Below are positions 19,508 to 28,408 of a DNA stretch of 64,000 nt, piece after piece (the first letter of the stretch is position 1; the number at the start of each line of letters is the position of its first letter). The stretch is taken from the NCBI RefSeq assembly GCF_007556755.1, contig NZ_VJOO01000003.1, positions 124,001 to 188,000 of the forward strand. Reading direction: 5' to 3'. The position numbers were made by a program, and so were the translations under genes. The notes beneath the pieces were generated by a model, which searched no databases, was not told where the DNA came from, and saw nothing but the letters and a program-made list of their open reading frames with translations. This DNA is from Tepidimonas fonticaldi. Its GTDB lineage: Bacteria; Pseudomonadota; Gammaproteobacteria; Burkholderiales; Burkholderiaceae_C.

Positions 19508-20656
19508 TCAGGCCCGCGTCTCCCGCTCGCGGCTCAGCGCGATGAAGCGGGCGAGGTGATGGTCTTCGTCGCCCAATTCGTGGTCGACCATGACCAAGCG
19601 CTTGGCGTAGTGCGACAGCGGCAGTTCCCACGTCATGCCGATGCCGCCATGCAGCTGAATGCTCTCCTCGGCGACCTGGGTGCCGGCGCGGCCGATGGTG
19701 GCTTTGGCGGCCGCGATAAGGCGGTCGCGCTCGAGCGGGTCGTCCCCGTCGAAGGCGGCCGCGGCGTTGATGACGGCCGAGCGCGATTGCTCGACCGCCA
19801 TCCACAGATCGACCGCACGGTGCTGCAGCGCCTGAAAGCTGCCGATCGGGCGCCCAAACTGGCGGCGCGTCTGCAGGTAGTCGCGCGTCATGCGCAACGC
19901 GACCTCCATGGCGCCGAGTGCCTCGGCGCACAGGGCGAGCGCCCCACAGGCCAGCCCATGCGCCAACACCTGGCGCGCCCGCGCCGGGCCGGCCACCAAG
20001 GCGTCGGCCGGCACTCGCACCGCGGTCAGGGTCACATCCGCGGCGCCACCGCCATCGATGCGGGGATAGGTGCGCACCGACACGCCGGGTGTGCCGCGCG
20101 GCACCCAAAACAGCGCGATGCCCTCCGCATCGCGCACGGCGCCGGACAGCCGGGCCGACACCAGCCAGCCCTCGGCCTGGCCGCCATGCGGCACGACCGC
20201 CTTGTGACCGTCGAGCACCCAGCCCCCGGCATCATGCTGGGCGGTGGTGGCGACGTGGGTGGGTTCGTAGTGGGCATCGGGCTCCTCGTGGGCCAGCGCG
20301 ACGACCGCGCCGGCAGCCAGCCGCTCCAGCCACGCGGCCCACGCCTGCGGGGCGTCGGCGCGGGCCAGCATCTGCCCCACCACCGCGGCCCCGAGCAGGG
20401 GTTCGATCACCAGGGCCCGGCCCGCGCTTTCGAACACGGTGGCGATGTCAAAGCCGCCCCCGCCCAATCCCCCGGCAGACTCGGGCAGCAGCGCCGCGAC
20501 GGCCCCCAGCTCCACCAGCCCGGCCCACAGGTCCACGTCGTACCCCTGGGGCGTGGCGGCCGCTGCATGGCGACGGTCGATGGGGTAGCGCTGCGCCAGA
20601 TAGCGGTCCAGCGAGTCGGCCAGCATGCGCTGGTCATCGGTGAGCGAAAAGTCCAT
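19508..20656 (-). CDS. Acyl-CoA dehydrogenase family protein (second of pair)
   Basis: 382-residue flavoenzyme of the acyl-CoA dehydrogenase fold, oxidising acyl-CoA to 2-enoyl-CoA with electrons to ETF. Starts MDFSLTDDQRMLADSLDRYL; C-terminal FAD-binding helices contain RRQFGRPIGSFQALQHR and the HGGIGMTWELPLSHYAKR segment. It resembles the shorter, less conserved partner of two-gene heterodimeric ACADs: its central substrate loop is divergent (HKAVVPHGGQAEGW where family members have K.YIT.G..A). It is twelve bases downstream of the other dehydrogenase gene, fitting an alpha2-beta2 complex like those known for steroid and side-chain catabolism. Substrate unknown. Confidence 0.88.
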   Translation of the reverse strand: MDFSLTDDQRMLADSLDRYLAQRYPIDRRHAAAATPQGYDVDLWAGLVELGAVAALLPESAGGLGGGGFDIATVFESAGRALVIEPLLGAAVVGQMLARADAPQAWAAWLERLAAGAVVALAHEEPDAHYEPTHVATTAQHDAGGWVLDGHKAVVPHGGQAEGWLVSARLSGAVRDAEGIALFWVPRGTPGVSVRTYPRIDGGGAADVTLTAVRVPADALVAGPARARQVLAHGLACGALALCAEALGAMEVALRMTRDYLQTRRQFGRPIGSFQALQHRAVDLWMAVEQSRSAVINAAAAFDGDDPLERDRLIAAAKATIGRAGTQVAEESIQLHGGIGMTWELPLSHYAKRLVMVDHELGDEDHHLARFIALSRERETRA

Positions 20657-20668
20657 GGGTGGCCCTCC

Positions 20669-21865
20669 TCACAGGCCGAGCACCGTCTTGGCGACGATGT
20701 TTTTCTGAATCTCGTTGGAGCCGCCGAAGATCGACAGCTTGCGGTAGTTGAAATACTGCGCCGCGGCACTGGCCGCCCCGGCGGGACCGACCGCCTGATC
20801 GGCGCCCTCCAGCGTCAGCGCCGCCTCGATCCACGGCAGCGCATAGGGGCCCACGGCGCGGCGGGTCAGGCTCAGGATCTCCTGCCGCACCTGCGTGCCC
20901 AGGATCTTGAGCAGCGAACTCTGCGGCCCCGGCGCACCGCCACCGGCCACCGCCGCCAGCACGCGCAGGTTGGTGGTCTTGAGGTTCTCCAGCTCGATTT
21001 CCACGCGCGCCAGCCGGGCGGCGAACAGCGGATCCTCGATCAGCGGCCGTCCGCCCTTGTGCACCGCACGCGCGATGACCTTGAGCCGCTCTAGCCCCGC
21101 GACCGAAAAGCCGATGCCGGCGATGTTGGTGCGCTCGTAGGTCAACAAATACTTGGCGATCGTCCAGCCCTGGTTCTCCGCGCCGACCAGGCGGTCCGCC
21201 GGCACGCGCACGTCGGTCAGAAACACCTCGTTGACCTCGTGCTCGCCGTCCAGCGTGATGATGGGCCGCACCTCCACGCCCGGGCTGTCGAGGTCGATGA
21301 GCAGAAAACTGATGCCCTCCTGCGGCTTGGCGTTGCGGTCGGTGCGCACGAGGCAAAACATCCGGTTGGCGTAGTGCCCCAGCGTCGTCCACGTCTTTTG
21401 GCCGTTGACGACGTAGTGGTCGCCGTCGCGCACCGCGGTGGTCTTGAGCGACGCCAAGTCCGAGCCGGCCCCCGGCTCCGAGTAGCCCTGGCACCACCAG
21501 TCCGAGCCGTCCAGGATGCGCGGCAGCCAGTGGCGCTTCTGCGGCTCGGAGCCATATTTGATCAGCACCGGGCCCAGCATGTTGACGCCGAACGGCACGA
21601 TGCGCGGCGCGCCGGCCAGCGCACATTCGTTCTCGAAAATAAAGCGCTGCACCGGCCCCCAGCCGGGGCCGCCCCATTCGCGCGGCCAGTGGCTGGCCAG
21701 CCAACCCCGCGCGTGCAGGATGGCGTGCCAGCGCGCCATGTCGTCGCGCGTCAGGCGCAGGCCCTGCCGGACCTTGGTGGCCAGTTCGGGCGGCAGCTCG
21801 TCGCGCAGAAAGGCGCGCACCGCGTCGCGAAAGGCGCTCTCGTCGGGGGACAATCGCAAATCCAT
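20669..21865 (-). CDS. Acyl-CoA dehydrogenase (first of pair)
   Basis: 398 residues. Contains the canonical flavin/substrate motif WWCQGYSEPGAGSDLASL, the NGQKTWTTLGHYAN loop, and ends with FNYRKLSIFGGSNEIQKNIVAKTVLGL, the FAD-contacting tail of FadE17/FadE-type long or branched acyl-CoA dehydrogenases. Start ATG at 21863-21865 gives MDLRLSPDESAFRDAVRAFLRDELP, the usual N-terminus. With its downstream neighbour it probably forms a two-subunit enzyme. Transcription starts in the gap next to tRNA-Asn. Confidence 0.92.
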   Translation of the reverse strand: MDLRLSPDESAFRDAVRAFLRDELPPELATKVRQGLRLTRDDMARWHAILHARGWLASHWPREWGGPGWGPVQRFIFENECALAGAPRIVPFGVNMLGPVLIKYGSEPQKRHWLPRILDGSDWWCQGYSEPGAGSDLASLKTTAVRDGDHYVVNGQKTWTTLGHYANRMFCLVRTDRNAKPQEGISFLLIDLDSPGVEVRPIITLDGEHEVNEVFLTDVRVPADRLVGAENQGWTIAKYLLTYERTNIAGIGFSVAGLERLKVIARAVHKGGRPLIEDPLFAARLARVEIELENLKTTNLRVLAAVAGGGAPGPQSSLLKILGTQVRQEILSLTRRAVGPYALPWIEAALTLEGADQAVGPAGAASAAAQYFNYRKLSIFGGSNEIQKNIVAKTVLGL

Positions 21866-21971
21866 ACAGGCTCCCAAGGCTACCGGCCCACGATTGTGCG
21901 CAGGCGCCGCGGACTGTGCCACAGGCGCCTGTCCAACGGGCGACGCCGGGCAGATCGGCCGATTTTGTCGC

Positions 21972-21977
21972 TATAAT
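21972..21977 (+). promoter_or_regulatory. -10 box of tRNA-Asn
   Basis: Perfect TATAAT ending 14 bases before the tRNA; preceded by GCtataat like the box before tRNA-Met (GGCTATAATCA). No clear -35. Confidence 0.6.
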
Positions 21978-21991
21978 GCAGGGCTTACCGA

Positions 21992-22067
21992 TCCCCGATA
22001 GCTCAGTCGGTAGAGCGCCGGACTGTTAATCCGTAGGTCCCTGGTTCGAGCCCAGGTCGGGGAGCCA
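21992..22067 (+). tRNA. tRNA-Asn (anticodon GTT)
   Basis: 76 bases with encoded CCA (discriminator G). Acceptor TCCCCGA/TCGGGGA, anticodon stem CCGGA/TCCGT with loop CTGTTAA (GTT), T stem CCTGG/CCAGG. Confidence 0.96.
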
Positions 22068-22080
22068 AAAACACACCGCC

Positions 22081-22115
22081 AAGCCCGCCATCGCGCGGGC
22101 TTTGGTTTTTTGGCC
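22081..22115 (+). terminator. Terminator after tRNA-Asn
   Basis: Stem AAGCCCGC/GCGGGCTT with a six-base loop, then TGG and six T. The offset T tract makes it weaker than the other tRNA terminators. Confidence 0.65.
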
Positions 22116-22144
22116 CCCGATACCGACCAACCCCGGTATGCCCC

Positions 22145-23347
22145 TCACACCGATGAGCGCCAGCGCGCCAGCGTGCGCAGCAGCGCCGTATTGACGTGTG
22201 AGAGGGCGAAGCCTTCCTCCTGCATCCGGGCGGGCAGGTGTTGCGACTGCGCCGGGTCGGCCAGCCGCCGGGCCAGGTCCAGGTACACGCCGTACGGCCC
22301 CTCCCCTGCCAGCAGCGCCTCGGTGATCGCTTCGGACAGGGGCACGCGCTCCAAGGCCTGCGCCAGCGGCACGCGCAGCCAGCGATCCAGCGTGGAAAAC
22401 AGCCCCGTGAGATAGATTTCGGTGGCCAGTTCGTGTTGGGCACCGGCATCCATGAGCATTTGCATCAACTGCGCACGCAGCACCAGGGCTTGGCGCACGG
22501 GCTGCAGATCGGGGTCGGACACCGCGCCGGGCAGCAGCCGGAGCAACGCATCGCGGAAACGCCGCTCGCCCAGCAACAGGACGGCCTGCCGCACACTGGA
22601 CACCTCGCGCCCGGTGCCGAAGGCATCGCCGTTGACCAACTGCAGCAAGCGGTAGGTCAGCAGCACGTCGCTGTGCACCAGACCGATCACCGTCTCGATG
22701 GACGCCTCGCGCAGCAGGGCCTGCTGCACGCGCAACAGCGCGCCCTTGTCGACCCCCAGGGCACTTGCGGGGCGGGACGCCAGCGCATCGTCATCCGGCC
22801 AGCCCACCACCCCCCAGGCTTGGCGCACATCCAGGCAGTGCGCAGCGAGGGCGACTTGGCCGATCGCCCCATACAACTGCCCCGGCAGCACGGGGCTGTC
22901 GGCGGGCCGCTGCGCGGACAGGGCCTGTCGCACATGGTCGGGCCACAGGTGCAGCAGGTAGCGGAAGCGCTCGGCCGCGCTCCCGGTGACGGGATGCGCA
23001 CGGGCCAAGGGCAGGTTTTGCACCAGCCGGTGCCCCAGGCGCCGGGCCTGCGTCAGGGCCTGCAGCAGCTCCGGCGGCATGCGCGGGCCAAAGTCCGGCA
23101 CCTCGAGCCAGACGTGATCCGGCGGCGACGCCGACAAGGCCTGCAAAACGGGACGCTGGTCGGCAAACGCCACCAGCAGGAATGGCGATCCGGCAGACCA
23201 CCAGTCGGCCATCGCATGCAGCAGGTGAGGAGCATCGACGCCGTCGTCCAGCAGGCGCGCCTGCAGGCGTGCGCCGATCAGGCGGCGCCCGTCACCCCAG
23301 ATCGGCTGATACGTGAAGACCGCGTGGTCCAGCGGATTGAAGCCCAT
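22145..23347 (-). CDS. HDOD-domain protein with degenerate EAL-like N-terminus
   Basis: 400 residues. The N-terminal part starts VFTYQPIWGDGRRLIGARLQARLL, which aligns with the start of EAL domains in YuxH/CdgJ-type proteins (usual form R.QPI.d....v.gyE.L.R) but lacks the Glu of the EAL motif, so no c-di-GMP hydrolysis is expected. The C-terminal half (about 190-390) is an HDOD domain: LLTYRLLQLVNGDAFGTGREVSSVRQAVLLLGERRFRDAL. HDOD proteins are non-catalytic regulators; CdgJ-type members affect motility. It lies 57 bases after flgL on the same strand, suggesting co-transcription with flagellar genes. Start chosen at MGFNPLDHAVFTY; a start 39 bases upstream is possible. Confidence 0.8.
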   Translation of the reverse strand: MGFNPLDHAVFTYQPIWGDGRRLIGARLQARLLDDGVDAPHLLHAMADWWSAGSPFLLVAFADQRPVLQALSASPPDHVWLEVPDFGPRMPPELLQALTQARRLGHRLVQNLPLARAHPVTGSAAERFRYLLHLWPDHVRQALSAQRPADSPVLPGQLYGAIGQVALAAHCLDVRQAWGVVGWPDDDALASRPASALGVDKGALLRVQQALLREASIETVIGLVHSDVLLTYRLLQLVNGDAFGTGREVSSVRQAVLLLGERRFRDALLRLLPGAVSDPDLQPVRQALVLRAQLMQMLMDAGAQHELATEIYLTGLFSTLDRWLRVPLAQALERVPLSEAITEALLAGEGPYGVYLDLARRLADPAQSQHLPARMQEEGFALSHVNTALLRTLARWRSSV

Positions 23348-23404
23348 GGCGCCGACACTGTAGCCGAAGTCGGCACCGCCGCCCACGTGACGGCCGGGGC
23401 GCCG

Positions 23405-24373
23405 TCAGGCCAGGTATTGGAACAGCGACAGCCGCTGCACCTGCGCATACGACGACAGCCCGGCCTGGTACGCCAACTGCTGGGTCTGGAAGCGCGAGAT
23501 GGCCTCGACCATGTCCAGATCCGTCAGATCGGACTGCTGCTCGATGTGATAGTCCTCGCGCGCCTTCAGGGCCGTCTGCACCGCGTCGGCCCGGTTGAGC
23601 CAGTCGCCCAACTGGCCGCGGGCGGAGAGCACGGCGTCGAGCCGCACGGTCAGATTGGCGTTCGCCTGGCCGAGTTCGGTGGCGAGTTGATTGGCGGACA
23701 AACTGGGGTTTTTCAGCGCGATGATGGCGCGATCGAGCGTTTCCCAAATGCTGTCGTTGGCCTGCGTCCCCGACGGGCCGAAAATCCGCTCGCCATCCAG
23801 GATATGGGGCAACGACGTCTCGGTTGGCGCACTTTGGCCGGCGACACCCTGCCACTGCACGATCCGGCTGTCGTTGCCATAGGTTTGCGGCGTCGGCGCG
23901 ACGACGCTCTCCACGAACGGCTGCCCGCTCGTGTTGAGCGTTCCCTGCCCCATGAACAGCGGCCGCCCCAGCGTGTCCTGCGTGTTGGAAAGCGCCAGAA
24001 TGCGCTCGCGGATGCCCTCCAGCTCGTCGGCGATGGTGCGGCGGTCGCTGGCGTTGAGCGCGCCGTTGCCCCCCTGCACGATCAGTTCCTTGGCGCGCAG
24101 ATACAGGTCGTTGACGTCCCCAAGGGTGCTTTCACTCAGCTCGATGTTGCGCCGCGCCGCCTCCAGCGCGCGCTGGTCGGACTGGATGCGCTGCATGCGA
24201 GCCTGCTCACGCTCGGCCAAGGCCGCGGCCGACGGGTCGTCGCTGATGCGGCGCACGCGCTTGCCGGAGGAGAGCTGGTCCTGCAGCTCCGCGAGCTGCG
24301 CGCCGCGCTGCTGCAGCCGGTTGATCGTGCTGTCGTAGCTGTAGGCCGTGGCCACGCGGTAGACGGTCGACAT
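23405..24373 (-). CDS. flgL: Flagellar hook-filament junction protein FlgL (HAP3)
   Basis: 322-residue flagellin-like junction protein that links hook-associated FlgK to the filament. N-terminal flagellin-type coiled coil (SYDSTINRLQQRGAQLAELQDQLSSGKRVRRISDDPSAA) and C-terminal helix (SDLTDLDMVEAISRFQTQQLAYQAGL) are diagnostic. Start ATG 24371-24373 just downstream of flgK on the same transcript (11 bases apart). Confidence 0.96.
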   Translation of the reverse strand: MSTVYRVATAYSYDSTINRLQQRGAQLAELQDQLSSGKRVRRISDDPSAAALAEREQARMQRIQSDQRALEAARRNIELSESTLGDVNDLYLRAKELIVQGGNGALNASDRRTIADELEGIRERILALSNTQDTLGRPLFMGQGTLNTSGQPFVESVVAPTPQTYGNDSRIVQWQGVAGQSAPTETSLPHILDGERIFGPSGTQANDSIWETLDRAIIALKNPSLSANQLATELGQANANLTVRLDAVLSARGQLGDWLNRADAVQTALKAREDYHIEQQSDLTDLDMVEAISRFQTQQLAYQAGLSSYAQVQRLSLFQYLA

Positions 24374-24384
24374 GATGGGCCTCG

Positions 24385-26334
24385 TCAACGGAAGGTGCTG
24401 ATCAGCGTGTCGAAGATGGACTGCACGGTCTGCAGGTATTTGGCCGAGGCTTGATACGCCTGCTGGAACTGCAGCAAGCGCGCGGCCTCTTCGTCGAGGT
24501 TGACGCCGGCCTGGTTGGCGCGGCGCTGCTCGGCGTCGTCGGCCTGCGCCTTGGAAAAGCTGGCGCGCGTGGCAGCCTCGTTGACGCGCGAGGCGAGGTT
24601 GGAGAACACCGCCACATAGCCCTCCGACAGCTTGATGCTGCCGTCGAACATCACCTGGTCGCGCAGCGCCAGCATCGCCTGGGCGTTGCTGCCGTTGAAC
24701 ACAACCCCGGTGGGAGGGGTGTTCTGGAGCTGGAAGCCGTCGCCCGCATTGGGCTGCCCCCGCAGCGTGATCTTCACCTCCACCGTATCGGAACCCGAGG
24801 TGTAGGTGAAGGTCATCGGCTCGCCCGGCGTATACGCCACGGACGCGGGCGAAAACCCCGCCAGGGCAAAGGTGTTGGGCGCGGTGAACGTCAGGTTGGC
24901 GGGCAGGGGCGGCGTGGCCCACGAGCCCGCCGTCACGGTGGCGGAGACGGCCTCGATCGTGGCGTTGCCGGTGTTGGAGGGATTTTGCGACAGCGTCACC
25001 CGGCCGGCTGCGGCCAATTCCGCCGGCCGCGAGAGCGCCATGCGCAGCGAACCCGCGGCCGTGGCGCCGGGGGACAGCATGAAGCGATCCCCCGCCGCCG
25101 GTGAGGTCGGCACACTCAGCGTCAGCCCCTCCAGGGAGTAGCCGTTGACGGTGACCGGGGCGGCGGCGTTGGCCTGCCAGCCGCTGCCGTTCCAATACCA
25201 CCCGTCGCTGCCGCGCCGGATCAGCGCTTGCGTTCCGGAGGTAAATTCCAGAATGTAATCCTCGGCCTTCAGCTGGGTCGGATCGGCCACCGTCGCGCTC
25301 ACGCTGCCGCCGCCCGTGTTGGTGGAGGCCGGCTTGCCGCTCAACGCATCGTAGGTCAGCAGGTCGGCACCGGCATTGCCCAGCAGGTTCAGACCGCTTT
25401 GCTGCTGGCGATTCACGGTCGTGGCCAAAGCCAGCGCCATGCGGCCCAGTTCGGCCTGGGTGCGGATGACGTCGCGGTTGACGAAGTCGAGCAGGCCCTT
25501 GAGCTTGCCGCCGCTCAGAAAGTCGGCCGGCACGTCGTAGGCACTCGCCCCTTGCACGAACTGCAACTGGATCTGGCGGTCGCCGTCCAGCTCGGCGCGC
25601 GGCACGCGCAGTTCGGCCGCGCGGTTGCCCAGCACCAGCGGCAGGCTGCCGGCCACGAACACCGAAAGCGTACCGTCGTCGGCACGCAGCGTGGTCACCT
25701 GCACCTGATCGTTGAGCTGCGCGATCAGGCGATCGCGCTGGTCGAGCAGGTCGTTGGGGCTGGCGCCGGTGCCCTGGGTGCGCGCGATGGCGTCGTTGAC
25801 GCTGGCGATCGCCTGCGCCAGGCGGTTGATCTCCTTGGTCACTTCGGTCGCCTGCAGGCGCGCACCGGTGGCGATCTCGTCGATGCGCGCGGCACCGTCG
25901 CGGATGCGCGCGGCCAGCGCATCGAACTGGTCCAGCACCACCTGCCGCGCCGCGCTGTCGTTGGGGCTGGAGGCCACATCGGTCCAGGCGTTGAGCGCAT
26001 CGTTGAGCAGCTTGCCCAGACTGCCGTCCCCCAGCGGAAAAAGCGACTCCACACCCTGCAAATACTGCAGGCGCACCTGGTCGGCCGCCGCGGTCGCGCG
26101 GGTGACGTTGGACTCCCGCGTCAAAAACGCGTCATAGCCCACCCGGGTCACCGCCTCGATCTGCACCCCCTTGCCAAAGTAGCCGCTGCCCATTTGCTGC
26201 CCGGGCACGGAGTTGAGCTCCACGCGCTGGCGCGTGTAGCCCTCGGTGTTGGCATTGGCGATGTTGTGGCCGATGACCTGCAGCACGGACTGGTTGGTGG
26301 TCAGCGCGCGGGTGGCGATGTTGAGGGCGCTCAT
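24385..26334 (-). CDS. flgK: Flagellar hook-associated protein FlgK (HAP1)
   Basis: 649-residue hook-filament junction protein exported through the flagellar type III system. N-terminus MSALNIATRALTTNQSVLQVIGHNIANANTEGYTRQ is the rod/hook family signature; the C-terminal helix (NLDEEAARLLQFQQAYQASAKYLQTVQSIFDTLI) completes the D0 domain. The middle carries a long variable region rich in Ala, Gly and Thr. 16 bases after flgJ. Confidence 0.97.
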   Translation of the reverse strand: MSALNIATRALTTNQSVLQVIGHNIANANTEGYTRQRVELNSVPGQQMGSGYFGKGVQIEAVTRVGYDAFLTRESNVTRATAAADQVRLQYLQGVESLFPLGDGSLGKLLNDALNAWTDVASSPNDSAARQVVLDQFDALAARIRDGAARIDEIATGARLQATEVTKEINRLAQAIASVNDAIARTQGTGASPNDLLDQRDRLIAQLNDQVQVTTLRADDGTLSVFVAGSLPLVLGNRAAELRVPRAELDGDRQIQLQFVQGASAYDVPADFLSGGKLKGLLDFVNRDVIRTQAELGRMALALATTVNRQQQSGLNLLGNAGADLLTYDALSGKPASTNTGGGSVSATVADPTQLKAEDYILEFTSGTQALIRRGSDGWYWNGSGWQANAAAPVTVNGYSLEGLTLSVPTSPAAGDRFMLSPGATAAGSLRMALSRPAELAAAGRVTLSQNPSNTGNATIEAVSATVTAGSWATPPLPANLTFTAPNTFALAGFSPASVAYTPGEPMTFTYTSGSDTVEVKITLRGQPNAGDGFQLQNTPPTGVVFNGSNAQAMLALRDQVMFDGSIKLSEGYVAVFSNLASRVNEAATRASFSKAQADDAEQRRANQAGVNLDEEAARLLQFQQAYQASAKYLQTVQSIFDTLISTFR

Positions 26335-26350
26335 GATGTTCTCCCGCCCC

Positions 26351-27244
26351 TCACGCCAGGGCACGCTGCAGCTGCAGCGTGGTGTTGATGACGCGGCTCA
26401 GCTTGGCCGCGTACTGCGGGTCGGTGGCGTAGCCGGCCTGCTGAAGCTGCTGGGCGAATGCCTGCGGCGAGTGCAGGTTGCGCACCACTGCCTGGTAGCG
26501 CGGGCTGCCGGTGATCAGCCGCGCGTAGTCTCGGAACGCCTCGGCGTAGCTGTCGTAGGCGCGAAAGCGCTGCACCATCTTGCGCGGCTGGCCGTCCACG
26601 TACTCGGTGGTGGTGACCTCAGCGACCTTGCCGCTCCAGCCCGGGCCGGCCTTGATGCCGAACAGGTTGTGCGAGTTGCCGCCGTCGGCGGTGCGGATCT
26701 CGCTGCGGCCCCAGCCGGTCTCGTGCGCGGCCTGACCGATCATGAAGGCGGCGGGGATGCCGGTTTCGCGCTGCACCTGCTGCGCCGCGCTGCGGTGCTG
26801 CTCGACGAACGCGGCCTGCGACGCCGTCGGGCGCGGCACCGCCCCTGCGCTGGGGGGCGTCGCCGGGGTGGTGGCGGCGGGCGCAGCACCACCGTCCGCC
26901 GCACGCGGCCGCGACGTGGGGTCGATCTGCTGCTGCAACTGGCGCTCGATCATCTCGCTCAGCCCCCCCGGCAGGCCGGTCATCTTGACCGCCCACTGCT
27001 CATCGAGCAGGTCCATGCCCAGGTCGGTGCCTTCGTTGTCCATCAAACCGCTCTTCATCGTCGCCTCGCGCATCGACTTGAGCAGTTCGCGCATGAACAG
27101 CGCCTCGAACTGACGGGCGGTCTCCTTCAGCGCCGCCTTCGGGTCGCGGCCGGCGGCGCCCTTGAGGGCGTCGAGGCTGCGGGCATCCGCCGCCAGCCCG
27201 CGCGCGGCGTCGGCCCCCAGGGTGAAGCGCACGTCGGCCACCAT
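26351..27244 (-). CDS. flgJ: Rod-cap protein and peptidoglycan hydrolase FlgJ
   Basis: 297-residue two-domain FlgJ. Residues ~40-105 form the rod-binding domain (ARQFEALFMRELLKSMREATMKSG), followed by a Pro/Ala linker, then a GH73 N-acetylglucosaminidase domain (~145-297) with the catalytic Glu in AAHETGWGRSEI and the later GGNSHNLFGIKAG and YDSYAEAFRDYARL blocks. It bores the cell wall to let the rod through. Starts two bases from the flgI stop side (1-base gap), so co-translated. Confidence 0.96.
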   Translation of the reverse strand: MVADVRFTLGADAARGLAADARSLDALKGAAGRDPKAALKETARQFEALFMRELLKSMREATMKSGLMDNEGTDLGMDLLDEQWAVKMTGLPGGLSEMIERQLQQQIDPTSRPRAADGGAAPAATTPATPPSAGAVPRPTASQAAFVEQHRSAAQQVQRETGIPAAFMIGQAAHETGWGRSEIRTADGGNSHNLFGIKAGPGWSGKVAEVTTTEYVDGQPRKMVQRFRAYDSYAEAFRDYARLITGSPRYQAVVRNLHSPQAFAQQLQQAGYATDPQYAAKLSRVINTTLQLQRALA

Positions 27245-27245
27245 G

Positions 27246-28373
27246 TCAGATCACCTCCAGCTCGGCCTTCAGCGCCCCGGCCGCCTTGAGCGCCTGCAGG
27301 ATGGCGAGCAAATCCTGCGGCGTGGCGCCCAGCTTGTTGAGCGCGCGCACCACGTCCGCCAGCTGCGCGGAGGCCTCCACCTCGATGATCTTGCCGCCGT
27401 CTTGCTGGACCTGGATGTCCGCCTTCTCGGTCACGACGGTCTGGGCCCCCGGGGGCGCCAGCGGCGGCGGCTGGCTGACCTGCGGGGTGGAGCTGATGCT
27501 GATGGAGAGGTTGCCGTGCGCGATGGCCGCCGGCGCGAGCTTGACCGCCTGGTTCAGCACCACCGAGCCGGTGCGGGCGTTGAAGACGACGCGCGCGGTC
27601 GGCGTGGCCAGCTCCACCGGCAGATCCTCCAGACTGGCCAGGAACGCCACGCGCTCGTTGGGGTCGCGCGGCGCGCGCACCTGCACCGTGCGGCCGTCCA
27701 GCGCCTGCGCGGTGCCGTCGCCGATGGCGCGGTTGATCGCCGCCGCCACGCGCGAGGCGGTCTGAAAGTCGTCCGCCCGCAGCGCCAGCGTGACCCCCTC
27801 GCCCAGCAGCAGCGGTGTCGGCACGGTGCGCTCCACCAGCGCGCCGTTGGGGATGCGGCCGGCATTCAGGTGGTTGACGGTGACGCTGCTGCCGCCGGCC
27901 GACGCCCCGGCCCCGGCCACCACCAGGCTGCCCTGCGCCAGCGCGTAGACCTGCCCGTCGGCGCCGCGCAGCGGCGTCTGGATCAGCGTGCCGCCGCGCA
28001 GCGACTTGGCGCTGCCGACCGACGACACCGTCACATCGATCGTCTGCCCGGGCCGGGCAAACGCCGGCAGATCGGCCGTCACCAGCACCGCGGCGACGTT
28101 CTTCGGCTGCACCGTCACGCCCTGCGGCAGGCTGATGCCCATTTGCTGCATGAAATTGGCCAGGCTGCGGGTGGTGTAGGCGTTGTTGCCGTCACCCGTG
28201 CCGTCCAGCCCCACCACCAGGCCGTAGCCGACCAACTGGTTGCTGCGCACGCCCTGCACGGCGGCCACGTCCTTGACGCGCGTGGCCTGCGCCGGGGCCG
28301 GCATCAGGGCCGAGGCGGCCATGATCGTCATGGCGGCCAGCAGCCCGCGGGGGAGAAAAGTCCATCGGTTCAT
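27246..28373 (-). CDS. flgI: Flagellar P-ring protein FlgI
   Basis: 375-residue periplasmic protein forming the P ring around the rod in the peptidoglycan layer. A Sec signal peptide ends at about APAQA|TRVKDVAAVQGVRSNQLVGYGLVVGLDGTGDG; that mature N-terminus is the family signature. C-terminal LNKLGATPQDLLAILQALKAAGALKAELEVI is also typical. Between flgH and flgJ. Confidence 0.97.
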   Translation of the reverse strand: MNRWTFLPRGLLAAMTIMAASALMPAPAQATRVKDVAAVQGVRSNQLVGYGLVVGLDGTGDGNNAYTTRSLANFMQQMGISLPQGVTVQPKNVAAVLVTADLPAFARPGQTIDVTVSSVGSAKSLRGGTLIQTPLRGADGQVYALAQGSLVVAGAGASAGGSSVTVNHLNAGRIPNGALVERTVPTPLLLGEGVTLALRADDFQTASRVAAAINRAIGDGTAQALDGRTVQVRAPRDPNERVAFLASLEDLPVELATPTARVVFNARTGSVVLNQAVKLAPAAIAHGNLSISISSTPQVSQPPPLAPPGAQTVVTEKADIQVQQDGGKIIEVEASAQLADVVRALNKLGATPQDLLAILQALKAAGALKAELEVI

Positions 28374-28408
28374 CGCGCATCACCTCGTGAACCGATTGTG
28401 GAAAAACT

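Noticed and set aside
18518..21094. 858-residue open frame antisense to the lipoprotein and acyl-CoA dehydrogenase genes
   Set aside because: No recognisable domain and clear homologous genes on the other strand.
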